64,000 nt of DNA from Owenia fusiformis (GCA_903813345.2 CAIIXF020000235.1:245659-309658), one strand, 5' to 3'; positions 38,401 through 44,799 are shown, numbered from the stretch's first letter. Notes: generated from the sequence alone by a model not told the origin. Numbers and translations: made by a program.

Positions 38401-38422
38401 CCGTGTAAAACACCTAGAATGA
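2350..38422 (+). CDS. Predicted DEATH - TRADD-N-like - TRIM (RING/B-box/coiled-coil/NHL-like) protein, 8 exons
   Basis: Proposed join: 2350-2440, 3112-3393, 6612-6695, 6827-7237, 7667-7885, 9596-9739, 11209-11490, 36642-38422. All seven introns are GT-AG and phase 1, and the spliced frame is 3294 nt with no internal stop (1097 residues). Domains by residue: acidic N-terminus 1-30; death domain about 31-115; TRADD-N-like domain about 150-285; acidic Ser/Thr/Asp-rich linker 290-525; RING 529-570; B-box2 617-649; coiled coil about 650-805; beta-propeller about 860-1097. By family knowledge, death and TRADD-N domains are adaptor modules of TNF-receptor-type signalling, and TRIM RINGs are ubiquitin E3 ligases. 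A cytosolic signalling ligase is therefore the inferred role. The weak link is the 25 kb intron between exons 7 and 8. However, exon 8 has no ATG before its RING, so it needs an upstream start. Alternatives are a separate DEATH/TRADD-N gene followed by a TRIM gene with an unseen first exon, or additional exons missed in the introns. Confidence 0.6.
2633..2955. mobile_element. Foldback MITE in intron 1
   Basis: Two arms of about 140 bp are inverted copies of each other. The left arm begins cggtgtgaa at 2633 and contains attatggtcccc twice; the right arm ends at 2955 with the complement. The centre is near 2795. A transcript crossing it would form a long imperfect hairpin. No coding sequence. 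Confidence 0.75.
3112..3393 (+). CDS. Exon 2: death domain
   Basis: The acceptor tttctatttag is at 3101-3111 and the donor gtaaag at 3394; both are phase 1. The 94 residues show the death-domain pattern: IAKEIEAELYFDLGMTLGF, then a helix with Glu-Val-Gln, the Asn-Pro-His-Asp loop, a Trp in RQWVFLILNKWRQG, the ILTDALEEI helix and DLADKV at the end. The conserved Trp of helix 5 (NKW) and the LGF in helix 2 are present. Death domains form homotypic six-helix-bundle complexes in apoptosis and NF-kB signalling. The whole domain sits on one symmetric 1-1 exon, which makes it portable by exon shuffling. Confidence 0.8.
3644..4447. mobile_element. Element with 45-bp inverted ends in intron 2
   Basis: The left end at 3644 (gctctaggacactattttga and onward to tttatatgc) recurs inverted at 4403-4447. 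Inside, a second inverted pair (gctagtgagtg / cactcactagc) forms a hairpin at about 4023-4097. Short 'gccattttt' motifs recur within it. No protein coding is seen; this is a non-autonomous DNA element. Confidence 0.6.
4706..4973. mobile_element. 268-bp MITE (cagtggcgtagcg ends)
   Basis: Terminal inverted repeats are cagtggcgtagcgt at the left and, at the right, the complement ending in acgctacgccattg. The flanks share aaata on both sides (4701-4705 and 4974-4978), a plausible target duplication. A G-rich stretch lies at 4769-4787. The superfamily cannot be assigned from the ends alone. Confidence 0.65.
4974..6611. other. Rest of intron 2, no feature recognised
   Basis: AT-rich intronic sequence. 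Short open frames (for example 5948-6166 and 6231-6458) lack protein features and proper splice context, and none is called. Confidence 0.4.
6612..6695 (+). CDS. Exon 3: short linking exon
   Basis: Acceptor tttatag ends at 6611 and donor gtatag starts at 6696. The 84 nt are phase 1-1 and encode AFRKRCVKVRIGDVVDISNF followed by VNILEKYK. The segment is basic, then amphipathic, and leads directly into the TRADD-N-like exon. It may form the first strand and helix of that domain or a linker from the death domain. It is supported by the intact frame and splice sites only; the sequence alone is too short for a family assignment. Confidence 0.5.
6827..7237 (+). CDS. Exon 4: TRADD-N-like domain
   Basis: The acceptor catttag ends at 6826 and the donor gtaaaa starts at 7238, phase 1-1, 137 residues. 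Features comparable to the N-terminal domain of TRADD: an opening strand (LHIHLSYNDKE), a helix FLEQLIFRALKSV matching the 'YRAL' helix of TRADD, a strand plus helix IVLQLKVVDRRKAARLLTDF followed by 'SGSL' (TRADD has 'VQLRF' ... 'EGAL' here), and a final strand pair and helix ending in an acidic segment. In vertebrate TRADD this ferredoxin-like domain binds TRAF2. The match was made by eye from the family pattern and is not a computed score. In TRADD the domain precedes the death domain; here the order is reversed. Confidence 0.6.
7667..7885 (+). CDS. Exon 5: acidic linker
   Basis: The acceptor gatttttacag ends at 7666. The best phase-1 donor is gttagt at 7886, which avoids the in-frame TAG at 7888-7890. 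The 73 codons encode AVQDQDGSFYQEDG and an Asp/Glu/Ser/Thr-rich stretch without a globular pattern. If this donor is not used, the protein ends here as a shorter DEATH/TRADD-N isoform, so exon 5 may be alternatively terminal. Confidence 0.5.
7939..8300. mobile_element. Possible decayed TA-flanked DNA transposon, left end only
   Basis: TA at 7937-7938 followed by cagggtgtcccg looks like the terminus of a Tc1/mariner-type element. The matching right end was not found, so it may have been lost or displaced by the neighbouring element at 8303. Sequence up to 8300 shows nothing else recognisable. Confidence 0.25.
8303..9330 (+). mobile_element. Decayed Tc1/mariner-type transposon in intron 5
   Basis: TA (8301-8302 and 9331-9332) flanks long inverted ends. 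The left end reads cagggcgtatcaaaaaacgc and the complement of the right end reads cagtgcgtatcaaataaacg. Similarity continues well over 100 bp inward (aaaatcacaaaactagtgat / aaaacacataactagtgata). A transposase remnant lies inside. The ends resemble those of the element at 17218-18017. Confidence 0.7.
8520..8620 (+). pseudogene. Transposase remnant (IS630/Tc1-mariner type)
   Basis: One frame reads ANGSSPDLNCCDFFFWSYIR. It corresponds to the conserved SPDLxPxDFFLW block around the third catalytic aspartate of mariner-type transposases. No long flanking frame survives, so this is a fossil fragment inside the element at 8303-9330. Confidence 0.55.
9322..9405. repeat. 42-bp direct duplication
   Basis: The segment tacgcactgtataacagaat and onward to ggtgcagta occurs twice with an exact 42-bp period (starts 9322 and 9364). 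It includes the last bases of the neighbouring transposon, so the duplication is younger than that insertion. Confidence 0.9.
9596..9739 (+). CDS. Exon 6: acidic linker
   Basis: The acceptor atatgttacag ends at 9595 and the donor gtattt starts at 9740; 144 nt, phase 1-1. It encodes DDSISLGEDSNIEGLLRKTL followed by an acidic and polar stretch. No domain is recognised. The character matches exon 5 (acidic, serine-rich), which supports membership of the same linker. Confidence 0.5.
9740..11208. other. Intron 6
   Basis: AT-rich sequence. A direct repeat of about 30 bp (ttagaaagaaacaa.agaata) occurs at 10202 and 10253. Nothing else is recognised. Confidence 0.4.
11209..11490 (+). CDS. Exon 7: charged linker exon
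   Basis: The acceptor caattttag ends at 11208 and the donor gtaaat starts at 11491; 282 nt, phase 1-1. It encodes a proline/acid-rich start (PSISPAEDPPEKEKE), a charged predicted helix, then a Gly/Thr/Tyr-rich segment ending in DEYLG. No known domain is recognised. It would join in frame to AAQLDTSDEEDD of exon 8. Confidence 0.5.
11540..12235. mobile_element. Probable MITE with imperfect inverted ends
   Basis: The stretch at 11555-11640 recurs inverted and diverged at 12128-12200 (shared core ggtttaagagaaa ... ttcaccatatcgat). Between them a segment containing ttagtgcaattgtttttg and ttcttgagaatga is duplicated (about 11697-11795 and 11953-12066). No coding potential. Confidence 0.45.
12236..12737. 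other. Unassigned, with a fragment of a dispersed repeat
   Basis: From 12636 the sequence ttatcccaccgaatgaagt followed by Ggggatatag and cgtccat repeats belongs to the same family as the copy at about 20985-21060. The rest is unassigned and includes G-rich runs near 12430-12490. Confidence 0.4.
12738..13985. repeat. Tandem array, unit about 345-349 bp
   Basis: Units start with cggtgcgtttttattaaac at 12738, 12962, 13311 and 13656. The first unit is shortened to 224 bp by an internal loss. The third and fourth units are nearly identical, implying a recent duplication. Each carries gatgcataatgcacatcaaa and aatttgtaaactggctcaaa motifs. Confidence 0.85.
13986..14250. repeat. Short array of palindromic GAAGCCGGCTTC motifs
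   Basis: Blocks containing agaagccggcttctg, gtacgtaagaagccagtttg and aaaagccggctttt alternate several times. The motif is self-complementary, so the array can form multiple small hairpins. The apparent minus-strand reading frame is a by-product of the repeat. Confidence 0.75.
14251..15129. other. Intron 7 segment, no feature recognised
   Basis: Contains G-rich patches (about 14300-14400) and otherwise AT-rich DNA without visible gene or repeat ends. Confidence 0.35.
15130..15900 (+). repeat. Two diverged copies of a dispersed repeat (about 590-bp spacing)
   Basis: Two blocks share gaccctatggGaaaa.ttggtatca, tgtctatg, gtcatggaaacgggcgttga and tccttaataagaat (about 15147-15280 and 15749-15885). 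Inverted relatives occur at about 35380-36300, where tcaatgcccgtttccatggt is the complementary form. Confidence 0.6.
15901..17217. other. Intron 7 segment, no feature recognised
   Basis: AT-rich, with short spurious open frames only (for example 16204-16428 and 16815-17054). No domain or splice-supported exon is seen. Confidence 0.35.
17218..18017. mobile_element. Tc1/mariner-type non-autonomous element
   Basis: TA at 17216-17217 and 18018-18019 flanks long inverted ends: cagtgtgtcccataaaaaac at the left, and the complement of the right end begins identically. The match continues inward for about 80 bp (aaaatcacaaaaccagtgat). No transposase reading is preserved. The inner sequence aaaatcacaaaac.agtgat is shared with the element at 8303-9330. 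Confidence 0.8.
18020..18755. other. Intron 7 segment, no feature recognised
   Basis: Contains short repeated phrases about 'ggccttctatg' (18120-18320), suggesting a degenerate tandem repeat. No gene recognised. Confidence 0.35.
18756..19661. mobile_element. 906-bp DNA element with 9-bp target duplication
   Basis: The ends are inverted (gggtttacgaaaaacaccgacc / complement of ggtcggtctttttcgtaaaccc), with aattttgtc repeated directly on both sides (18747-18755 and 19662-19670). Subterminal regions are packed with ggtcggtgg / ccaccgacc motifs. The interior has repeated cgcacgtaacat phrases. A 9-bp duplication is typical of Mutator-like elements; 8-bp hAT-like insertion plus a chance base is an alternative. 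No transposase is seen. Confidence 0.75.
19840..20940 (+). repeat. Degenerate tandem array rich in AGGTCA
   Basis: Diverged units of about 110-130 bp share ccttggcgacccatgattag, gtgacctgaggtcaaggtca and caatatctaggtatttgg. The array holds many AGGTCA hexamers by virtue of the unit sequence. No coding. Confidence 0.7.
20983..21695 (+). repeat. Tandem array, unit about 150 bp ('gataactcaaatac')
   Basis: Begins with ttatcccaccgaacgaagtc and a (cgtc)n run. About four units follow, each with gataactcaaataccagttg, atggatttggttcaaatttt, tgctgatgcctag and tggcggccatttttcgtaa. The array stops at ctgat (about 21695), where an (ATT)n tract and the Helentron-like units begin. Further units reappear at 33178. 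Confidence 0.8.
21713..24772 (+). mobile_element. Helentron-like non-autonomous unit 1
   Basis: The 5' side carries four copies of a palindromic module agactccagat...atctggagtct (starts 21713, 21770, 21868, 21918), separated by short spacers and ATT-rich DNA. The body contains several repeats of about 500-600 bp with phrases such as acttccggttcggaagttat and cctaggtcaaaatctaggtc. The 3' end has aaatctggagtct (24728-24740, inverted relative to the 5' module), then a hairpin aaattgaac-tt-gttcaattt (24742-24761) and CTAG (24769-24772) next to TTATTATT. This order matches the asymmetric terminal repeats plus 3' hairpin of Helentrons. No Rep/helicase is encoded. Confidence 0.65.
24510..24725 (+). 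repeat. Short-period array (ctcagctacttA)n
   Basis: Variants of actcagctactt repeat with a period of about 12 bp near the 3' end of unit 1. The complementary form occurs at 49150-49380 in unit 6, so it is part of the element family. Confidence 0.8.
24773..26667 (+). mobile_element. Helentron-like unit 2
   Basis: Starts immediately after CTAG of unit 1 with TTATTATTATT and lacks a clear 5' palindromic module. It shares the body repeats. The 3' end has gatctggagtct (26624-26635), a hairpin around gaaattgaac-tc-gttcaattt (26636-26657) and CTAG (26664-26667) followed by TTATT. Confidence 0.6.
26360..26545 (+). repeat. Pyrimidine-rich (CTATCCTTCC)n tract
   Basis: An imperfect TATCC/TTCC microsatellite inside unit 2, close to its 3' end. 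Equivalent tracts are at 28240-28410 (unit 3) and, complementary, at 51110-51305 (unit 7). Confidence 0.9.
26668..28515 (+). mobile_element. Helentron-like unit 3
   Basis: Follows unit 2 head to tail. It includes a short caggtccaagtccag array (about 27165-27265), body repeats and a TATCC/TTCC tract (28240-28410). The 3' end has aatctggagtct (28471-28482), a hairpin gaaattgaac-ttc-gttcaattt (about 28483-28504) and CTAG (28512-28515), then TTATTATTATT. Confidence 0.6.
28516..30757 (+). mobile_element. Helentron-like unit 4, second family
   Basis: The body differs from units 1-3. It contains two nearly identical blocks of about 170 bp (29129-29300 and 29459-29630) rich in gaccttgacctttgacc, and a third diverged block near 28890-29050. 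The 3' end has the same order as the first family but different sequence: gaacggcattct (30711-30722), a hairpin aaatcgcc-cccgt-ggcgattt (30726-30746) and CTAG (30754-30757) followed by TTATT. A fragment cggcattctatagttttcgc at about 21830 is probably its 5' module. Confidence 0.55.
30758..31879 (+). mobile_element. Helentron-like unit 5
   Basis: Starts after the CTAG of unit 4 with ttattctttttc and shares its opening cttcctcc...agattt.tct with unit 1. It has first-family body repeats. The 3' end has aaatctggagtct (31836-31848), a hairpin aaattgaac-tt-gttcaattt (about 31850-31869) and CTAG (31876-31879). Confidence 0.6.
31880..32369 (-). mobile_element. LINE 3' untranslated region
   Basis: Sequence on the 3' side of the LINE reading frame. 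The phrase caggctaccgcgttgacgcc is present twice (about 32009 and 32104), forming a 95-bp-spaced duplication. The far end is a short ATT/TAA-type tract (about 31908-31927), a plausible microsatellite-like tail. The exact boundary with unit 5 is uncertain. Confidence 0.5.
32370..33175 (-). pseudogene. 5'-truncated non-LTR retrotransposon ORF2 (C-terminal part)
   Basis: An open minus-strand frame of about 265 codons ends at 32370. Its C-terminal part contains a zinc-knuckle CELCQHEVETLEHFTLFC (C-x2-C-x8-H-x4-C), typical of the region after the reverse transcriptase in several LINE clades. The catalytic RT motifs and the endonuclease are absent, so the copy is 5'-truncated, as is usual for target-primed insertion. 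About 24 codons upstream of YFPKHH (above about 33175) belong to the flanking tandem repeat, not to the LINE. The frame is still open, suggesting a fairly recent insertion. Confidence 0.75.
33178..33560 (+). repeat. Continuation of the 'gataactcaaatac' tandem array
   Basis: About two units with the same phrases as 20983-21695 (ataactcaaatatcattgaa, tgatgcctagagataaagga, tctgct..agaagaaat). The two parts were probably contiguous before the Helentron-like array and LINE were inserted. Confidence 0.65.
33561..35370. other. Intron 7 segment, no feature recognised
   Basis: AT-rich DNA with no recognisable exon, RNA gene or transposon end. Confidence 0.35.
35371..36310 (-). repeat. Inverted copies of the 15-kb dispersed repeat
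   Basis: Complementary relatives of the 15130-15900 blocks. The core gttcaatgcccgtttccatg is at about 36178-36197, with catagggtcag near 36284. Weaker copies of tgtttccatggtaac lie at about 35593 and ctatccctatg near 35428. Confidence 0.5.
36642..38422 (+). CDS. Exon 8: TRIM-type RING/B-box/coiled-coil/NHL-like
   Basis: The acceptor atatatttttcag ends at 36641; the phase-1 frame opens with AAQLDTSDEEDD and runs to TGA at 38420-38422. RING (C3HC4): zinc ligands at residues 529, 532, 544, 546, 549, 552, 567 and 570. B-box2: ligands from Cys617 to His649 in the pattern CxxH...C..C....C..C......H..H. There is no B-box1, and a basic linker lies between RING and B-box. A heptad-rich coiled coil (about 650-805) is followed by beta-propeller blades; the last carries WPRDVAIDSDGNLTVG, an NHL-type motif. 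Such proteins are ubiquitin E3 ligases that dimerise through the coiled coil and bind targets via the propeller. Length and order are normal for this class, but no ATG lies between the acceptor and the RING, so the true N-terminus must be on upstream exons. Confidence 0.9.
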
Positions 38423-39866
38423 GATGACTAAAGAGTAAGATCGGATGATTGACACGAGCATTAACAATAACATCGATTGTCCTGTAGATGTTGCTATAGA
38501 CATAGGAATATACCTAGAAGGAAGTGACTAAAGAAGTAAGAGTGGATGATTAACAGGAGCATAGAGACCGAATAGTGCGTGTTTTGATCCATTCAATTTG
38601 ATTTTTCAATTACGTGCTAGTATTTGATTAGAATCTACGCACACGTGATTATTCTTATTGAACAAAATCAGTTAAGAAGTATCAATTCTAGTTCAGACAA
38701 CCTCCTTTCCATTCTACAAATAGATGATCAATTCTAAAGTTTACAAAAACCGTTTGTATCATAATTAACAAATAACCCTCAAAATAATCAGAGTTATGCG
38801 TTACCGTACATGTAATATTCTTTCTTTATTCATCTCAAGTTAATTCATGCGTTATTATTTTATAAATAAAATAGAATCATGATGGTTTACTCAATGAGAT
38901 GTCGCCATGCGCGTGCGTTTTATGAAAGTATTTGTTTTTGAAATAATTAACGTAAATTTAGTTCTCATTTATTCTCATTGGAATTTTCAAATATCAGAAA
39001 TGAAGAAGCGGTTATTCGTTACCTCATAAAATGGTAATATAAGATTTATTTGTACTTATGCCCTATTAATTGAAATGTTGATTTCATAAGCTTTTCTACT
39101 TTTATTATTGCATCCCGTAAATCGAAAAAGGAGCTAAGAGGCAAGCAGCGAATTTCTGCTAGAAAATTCAACAAATCTAAAAGATGCATTTGTTTCAGGA
39201 TAATAAATCGCTAAGTGACAAAATGTTTGAATTATGTACGTTGGTCAAATATGGCGTAGTCCTAATCGAGATATGAGCATGTTAAATTATTTGTAACAAT
39301 TACTTTGGCTCATATGAATAAAGAATGAATCAATATACTATTGTTCTCATTTGTATGTCGCCCATACGACGTTTTATTTTAAAAAAGTAGTTTTTTATAA
39401 AATGTTCCACCTTATCATTCTTATTCATACAGTTGCGGTTTCTGAACTCACGGCAGACTTGTCGAAAGGTCCGATGTTATCGCCTTAGTAGGATCGTTAG
39501 ATAACACAATTCACTCATTATGTCTGGATATTTTAAATCAAGTTTAACCACGATCGTTACATTACTGAAAAATACACCCACTTCCTCAGTTTGACAACGG
39601 AAGTCTTCACTTGAATCACTTATCAGACATTCCTTCTACTTAGCGATTAAAATTGTCATAAATGTTCCAATTCCAGTACTAATTTAATTTCTGCAAGACA
39701 CAAACTTGTAAACACATTTAACCTATAAACGAAGGTACCCGTTCAATTTAGAAAAGTTGATATTAACACTTTTCGACTTTATTTTTCCCTCTTCCCACAA
39801 CCCAATTGCTAATAGAATGGGAAACTGCTTTCCTGGACTCAAATGATATAACGCACAACTAAAGCT
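38423..39866. other. 3' flank of the TRIM exon
   Basis: Immediately after the stop, two diverged copies of a short phrase (tgactaaag...taagag.ggatgatt) occur at about 38425 and 38526, within the likely 3' UTR. No further gene is recognised up to the foldback element. Confidence 0.4.
38865..38870 (+). promoter_or_regulatory. Candidate polyadenylation signal
   Basis: AATAAA about 440 nt downstream of the TRIM stop codon. A second AATAAA occurs at 39317-39322. Which one is used cannot be told from sequence. Confidence 0.35.
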
Positions 39867-40376
39867 CTGGTGATCCACTCGATTACGCTGGTTACCAAAA
39901 CGAACCGTTTTGGTAACAAAATGTCGGAACGTCGAAGACACGATTTTTCTTTTTTCCTTATTTCACGCGTTGTAGGTAGAATCCCCACAACGTTTTTTCG
40001 CACAAGGTGCATCAGTATCATATGTTTTAGAAAATGTACATATTTGCGAAAAAATAGCTCAGAGGACAACAGAATCGTCAATTTACTTCCTCACTTAAGT
40101 TACATAAACGGTTTTTCGAAAAACAGTTAAGATCTGCACTTTTAACCCAAACCGTTTATGTAACTTAAGTGAGGAAGTAAATCGACGATTCTGTTGTCTT
40201 CTGAACTATTTGTTCGCAAATATGTACAATTTCTTAAACATATGACACTGATACACGTTTGTGTTAAAAAATGTCGTGGGAATTCTTCCTACAACGTGTA
40301 AAATAAGGAAACGAGAAAAATCGTACCTTCCGGATGTTCCGACATTTTGTACCAGCGTAATCGAGTGGATCACCAG
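39867..40376. mobile_element. 510-bp foldback element
   Basis: The element is one long palindrome. It starts ctggtgatccactcgattac and ends with the complement (tcgagtggatcaccag at 40361-40376). Arms of about 230 bp are centred near 40125 and pair with modest divergence; the inner part (ttacttcctcacttaagtta) matches almost perfectly. No coding capacity. Confidence 0.85.
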
Positions 40377-41777
40377 TGTAAAGGTCGGTTCGCTACGTGG
40401 AAATCATCTGATTTGCGCAACTGTACATAAATGTTGAGTGACAATCCATAACACTGACTGACACAAACAGAAGTGAAAACTTGACATTTGCAAACTGCTT
40501 CCAAGAAAATGTATTCTTTTTGTCATTTTATATATTTTGAATAACATTGTGTAAACTATTTTGCAATGTGTGAAAATAATCTAAGCCCAAGACTTTATGC
40601 ATTGTGGCTGATTCGTTCCATTTGGGTATTGTTTCTTAAACTTAACATTCGATGCTACGTATCTCGTGCAAAGTTTGAAACACATCTAAAAAATGATCAG
40701 TCCACAATGCACTGAGTTTACTTGTATATGTTAAGGCATGCTTAATGTAAAAGGGGTGAGGGGTGAAAAGGTAGAATTGAACTTATTTGTGTTCTAATAT
40801 ATGCAGGCATACAGGGTGCGTCAAAATGGGAAACTCGTAAATATTATATTTTAAAAATATATGAACAAAAAATCATATCGTGTAAATTGAGTTTAAGGTT
40901 TTTAGATTCGCGGATGTAAAGAGGTGACAACAATCAAATGTTTCTGAATTAATAGAAGCATTTTGTTAAATGAACTGGTCATTCATCGTTCAGGTATAGT
41001 ATAAACATACCAAAAAAAGTGCTTGTGCCAGGTATTTTATGGTTCTAAATAATGTTAGCGTTGTATCATTGTATATTTTTTAGATTGTATCGTAGATATG
41101 AGCACATAATACGTACATGTATGTTAACGGAATCGAATTGAACGATGCACTGTGGCACAAAAATGCAACCCTCTGTTTTAAAATGACACATTGCATTAAG
41201 AATTATACTATTCTTAACTTAACAAATATAATGTAACTCTTAATATAGCAATATGCATATGTATTCCATTGTAACAAATATGATTTTACAATAAAGACTG
41301 CTAAATATTTATGCTTACACGAAACTCTATTAAACTCTATTCTCTATTGTGATTGATGAAGGGAAAGTTGATCGATTTTCACGTATTACGGTTTTGAGTT
41401 TGTTTACCATGCATGCAAGAAATGATTAAACTAGTACCCTCTGCCTAGTGTAGACTGTAATACAGTTCAACAGTCCTACCCACACGACCAATGTCCGTGT
41501 CAGATGCAATGATCATATGTAGAAAGGCGTCTGAATTCATCAGTCTAATTCTAACGTTTTAAAAACATGAGTCAGTTAGAGAAAAGGTGATCACATTCAG
41601 AGGTGTTCAGAGGAGAGGGGTGTTTGCATATACCAGTTTTACTGTACATTGGCACTGATTTTGAAAAAATGGAACTTCTGATCTTCGTATTTGTTCTTGA
41701 AGACGATGCAAAACATCTGCCGGGTTCTCTAATCTGAATTCTTACCAATGTCAAATAGAATGTCAAATAGATAAACA
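40377..41777. other. Intergenic, no feature recognised
   Basis: A TA followed by cagggtgcgtcaaaatggga at about 40811 looks like one end of a mariner-type element, but no partner end was found. No gene recognised. Confidence 0.35.
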
Positions 41778-42465
41778 AAGGTCAGTTCCACAAAAGTTGA
41801 AGCTGGGGTCAGTTTCCAAACGTTGAACCAGGTGACAGTTCCACAAAAGTCGAACCGGGGGACAGTTCCAGTTAAGTTGAAACTAGGGTAAGTTTCACAA
41901 AAGTCGAACCAGGGGACAGTTTAAGTAGAGTTGAACGAGGAGTGAGTGCCAGTTTAGTTGAACCAATGATCAGTTCCACAAAAAGTTGAACCAGGGGACT
42001 GTCCCAGTAAAGTTGAACCATGGTACGATTCCAGTTAAGTTGAGACCGGGGTCAGTTCCACAAAAGGTGAACCAAGGGAAAGTTCCAGTAAAGTTGAACC
42101 AGCGGACAGTTCCAATAAAGTTGTAACCGGGGTCAGTTCCACAAAAGTTTAACCTAGGGAAAGTTAAAGTAAACATTGAACCAGGGGACAGTTTCAATAA
42201 AGTTGAAACTGGGGTCAGTTCCACAAAAGTTGAACCCGTTTATCAGCTGTCTCCTCCAGATGTAATATGATATTTCAAGTAAAGTTGAACCAGCGGACAG
42301 TTCCAATAAAGTTGTAACCGGGGTCAGTTCCACAAAAGTTTAACCAAGGGAAAGTTAAAGTAAACATTGAACCAGGGGACAGTTTCAATAAAGTTGAAAC
42401 TGGGGTCAGTTCCACAAAAGTTGAACCCTTTTATCAGCTGTCTCCTCCAGGTGTAATATGATCCC
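41778..42465. repeat. Tandem array of 'ggacagttccagtaaagttgaac' type
   Basis: Diverged units of roughly 50 bp alternate ggtcagttccacaaaagttg and ccaggggacagttccagtaa. A higher-order duplication of about 190 bp (ending in tatcagctgtctcctccag) repeats at about 42090-42270 and 42281-42465. The minus-strand frame with repeated Trp-Phe-Asn-Phe is a by-product. Confidence 0.85.
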
Positions 42466-42754
42466 CTAATATTGTATATTGATGAAATCTTAGCAGCAAC
42501 AGGGCTTCTGTACTACATAAATAGCTTAAATGATGCGACTCTAGCTACTGATGTGTTGGCAATATTGATAGAAAAAATAGGTAATTTTGTAGTAATTTGA
42601 TATTCAATAGACCTTTGTATTATAAAAGTAAAAAGAGGTTTTAAGGTTGCCACAAAGAAGTTGTGACATCTCGTTATCACCACCGTTTTTGTCACATGAT
42701 TTCAGTGCAAATGGTCAGTTGTGCAGTATGTAATGCAGGGGCTTCGTTACCCCC
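42466..42754. other. Intergenic, no feature recognised
   Basis: No gene or repeat end recognised between the tandem array and the MITE. Confidence 0.35.
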
Positions 42755-43270
42755 CTATCACACCAAACTAGTTCTTACCCATTCTTGCCAGTCCTACGAA
42801 AACGTGGCTGTGGTCAGGAAATATGTCTAAACTAATTAGCCACTTCGTTCAATACGTCCATCTCATTCGCAGTTCGTTAAGGTCGCACCACGTCGGTGTG
42901 CAACGTCGTATAACGCGTCCCTTAGTCTACAAGGTCATCATGACCCGATTACAGAACGGAGTGGTCGCTATCGAATTTTGAATCGATTCAAAATTCTAAA
43001 ATTACATTCCCGTCTGAGAACGTTCATGAAGTTCGTAAATAGTCCTTAGAAAGTTGCAGCTACTTTCTTTCCGTTCCCACACAGTTTAAAACCAGTTTTG
43101 AGAAAACGAGAGCATTTTGAGCATGTTCTAAGTTTTATAGGACCTACCCGTTCAAGTACGTTCGATGAAGTTTGTAAATAACCCCAAACGGTTCTAAGTA
43201 CGTCCAGTCCGTTCGTACACAGTTGAAGCCCGTTTTCGAGAACGTAGTGGGAACTAGTTTGGTGTGATAG
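42755..43270. mobile_element. MITE with 20-bp perfect inverted ends
   Basis: The end ctatcacaccaaactagttc at 42755-42774 is perfectly complementary to 43251-43270. The interior has several diverged phrases such as gttcatgaagttcgtaaata. No transposase. No unambiguous target duplication. Confidence 0.75.
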
Positions 43271-43915
43271 TAGGGTTAGCAGCAGGCAACAGGCGATTTT
43301 CACCGATTTTCATTTATTTAGACTAGCGTGAGAAATTCTAGTGAAATCCCGGTAATGGTTATTGCACATTTCTAACCATTCACAATTTTTCTTAAAGTTG
43401 ATTCAAGCGGAATATGCCCTGAATAGCCCACCATGTTACAAAGCTATGTTTGGATTTGCCTTATCTATTAGTAAAGTGAAATGTACCCTATATATTAGAA
43501 GTGCCCAGGATAAATTTCTCTGTTTTATTAGTGTATTCGTTTATTCGCCATAAGCATGTTCTTTATGAAAGCCTAATTGATTACATATTTTCGTATTGAG
43601 TGGTTTCAATGAAATATTAAACGTTATAAGTGGACGAAGGTAGTTTTACCATACAACCATGTATAAATAACAAAGTCATCAAATAACCTCTGCAGTAACT
43701 ATTTTTATGTTCTGTGGTTAGATTCGAATAGCAATGTATTAAAATCGAGAAACATGAGCTAACTGGAATTAACTGCAGGTGTGCTTATATTAATATCGAT
43801 AACATAAGCAAGTAACAACTTGGATGCACAATATGTAAGTATAATTGTTTTAAAGTTATGAGTCATGGCATTTTATCCACAGTTAAAGCTAATGCATAAT
43901 TATATCCGTTTATTG
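43271..43915. other. Intergenic, no feature recognised
   Basis: No supported feature. Short open frames have no recognisable domain. Confidence 0.35.
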
Positions 43916-43919
43916 GTAT

Positions 43920-44799
43920 TGTAGCACCCCAGGGGCAGTGCGCTCTTTGCTGATAAGTGGTGGTAGCGTAGCAAATATAATAGCACAACCTACTCCCGGG
44001 GGTGCCATGGGCAATCCTCAAATGACGCTCCCTCACTAAAGCCACCAAACGGGAAAAAGCAAACAGACTAATTATTTAGATTTAATTTACATTAAATAAT
44101 AGAACATAACTTTTATTAACTAAAATTACATATATATTATATATATATATTAATATGTAATACAGATCAAGGAGAATTACAGATGCGCTCATAGGTGAGA
44201 AGGCTGAAGGAGCGCAGATAAATGTTATGTCATGTTGCGACTTCTTAGCCGCTCTCCCGGGGGAGAACTGGCTGTGCTGCTAGGTTGGATGATCGCTCCC
44301 AGTGCGGCTACATTCCCAACGCTTGGCCAAGCGGGAGGAGGTAGCGCAGAAAGACAGCAACATTCCAATGCCAGTCATGACTTACAAAATGAAATCAATT
44401 GATGTAAATTATACTGATCATTTGATAAAGGATACTATATGTAGATGCTCAGTCCAGGATATTGCAGATATGAATTGTTGAAATAATTTGGTGATTTTTA
44501 CATTTCAGAAATCATTTCTCTTTCAAACACGAAATTTAGCATGGAATTACATGTACTGGAATGATTTGAAAGATGATTTGCTTACCAAAACAAAGGTTTA
44601 TTCAAATAATATCCGAATTATATCTAATTAATGTGATTTAGGTAGCCAATAACACTTTAGTCTTCACATGCAGAATATCTAAAGATTTGTCTGAATAAAG
44701 CGAGATTATTATAAAATGATTACAAATCTAATATCGTATTAAGATAAAAGTAACGGCACTAACATGACTAACATATTACATTATTGGTGGGTCGTTACA
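43920..44799. mobile_element. Solo LTR, 880 bp
   Basis: Begins TGTAGCACCCCAGG and ends GGTGGGTCGTTACA. The direct repeat GTAT flanks it on both sides (43916-43919 and 44800-44803), a 4-bp target duplication. The end gggtcgttaca is identical to the LTR end of the retrotransposon at 49095-60032, and both start TGTA, so they are related families. No internal region remains, as expected after LTR-LTR recombination. Confidence 0.8.

Noticed and set aside
40811-41170. A possible mariner-type element starting at cagggtgcgtcaaaatggga
   Set aside because: Only one end was found, with no matching inverted end within about 1 kb.
41970-42224. Minus-strand frame with repeated Trp-Phe-Asn-Phe
   Set aside because: By-product of the 41.8-42.5 kb tandem array.
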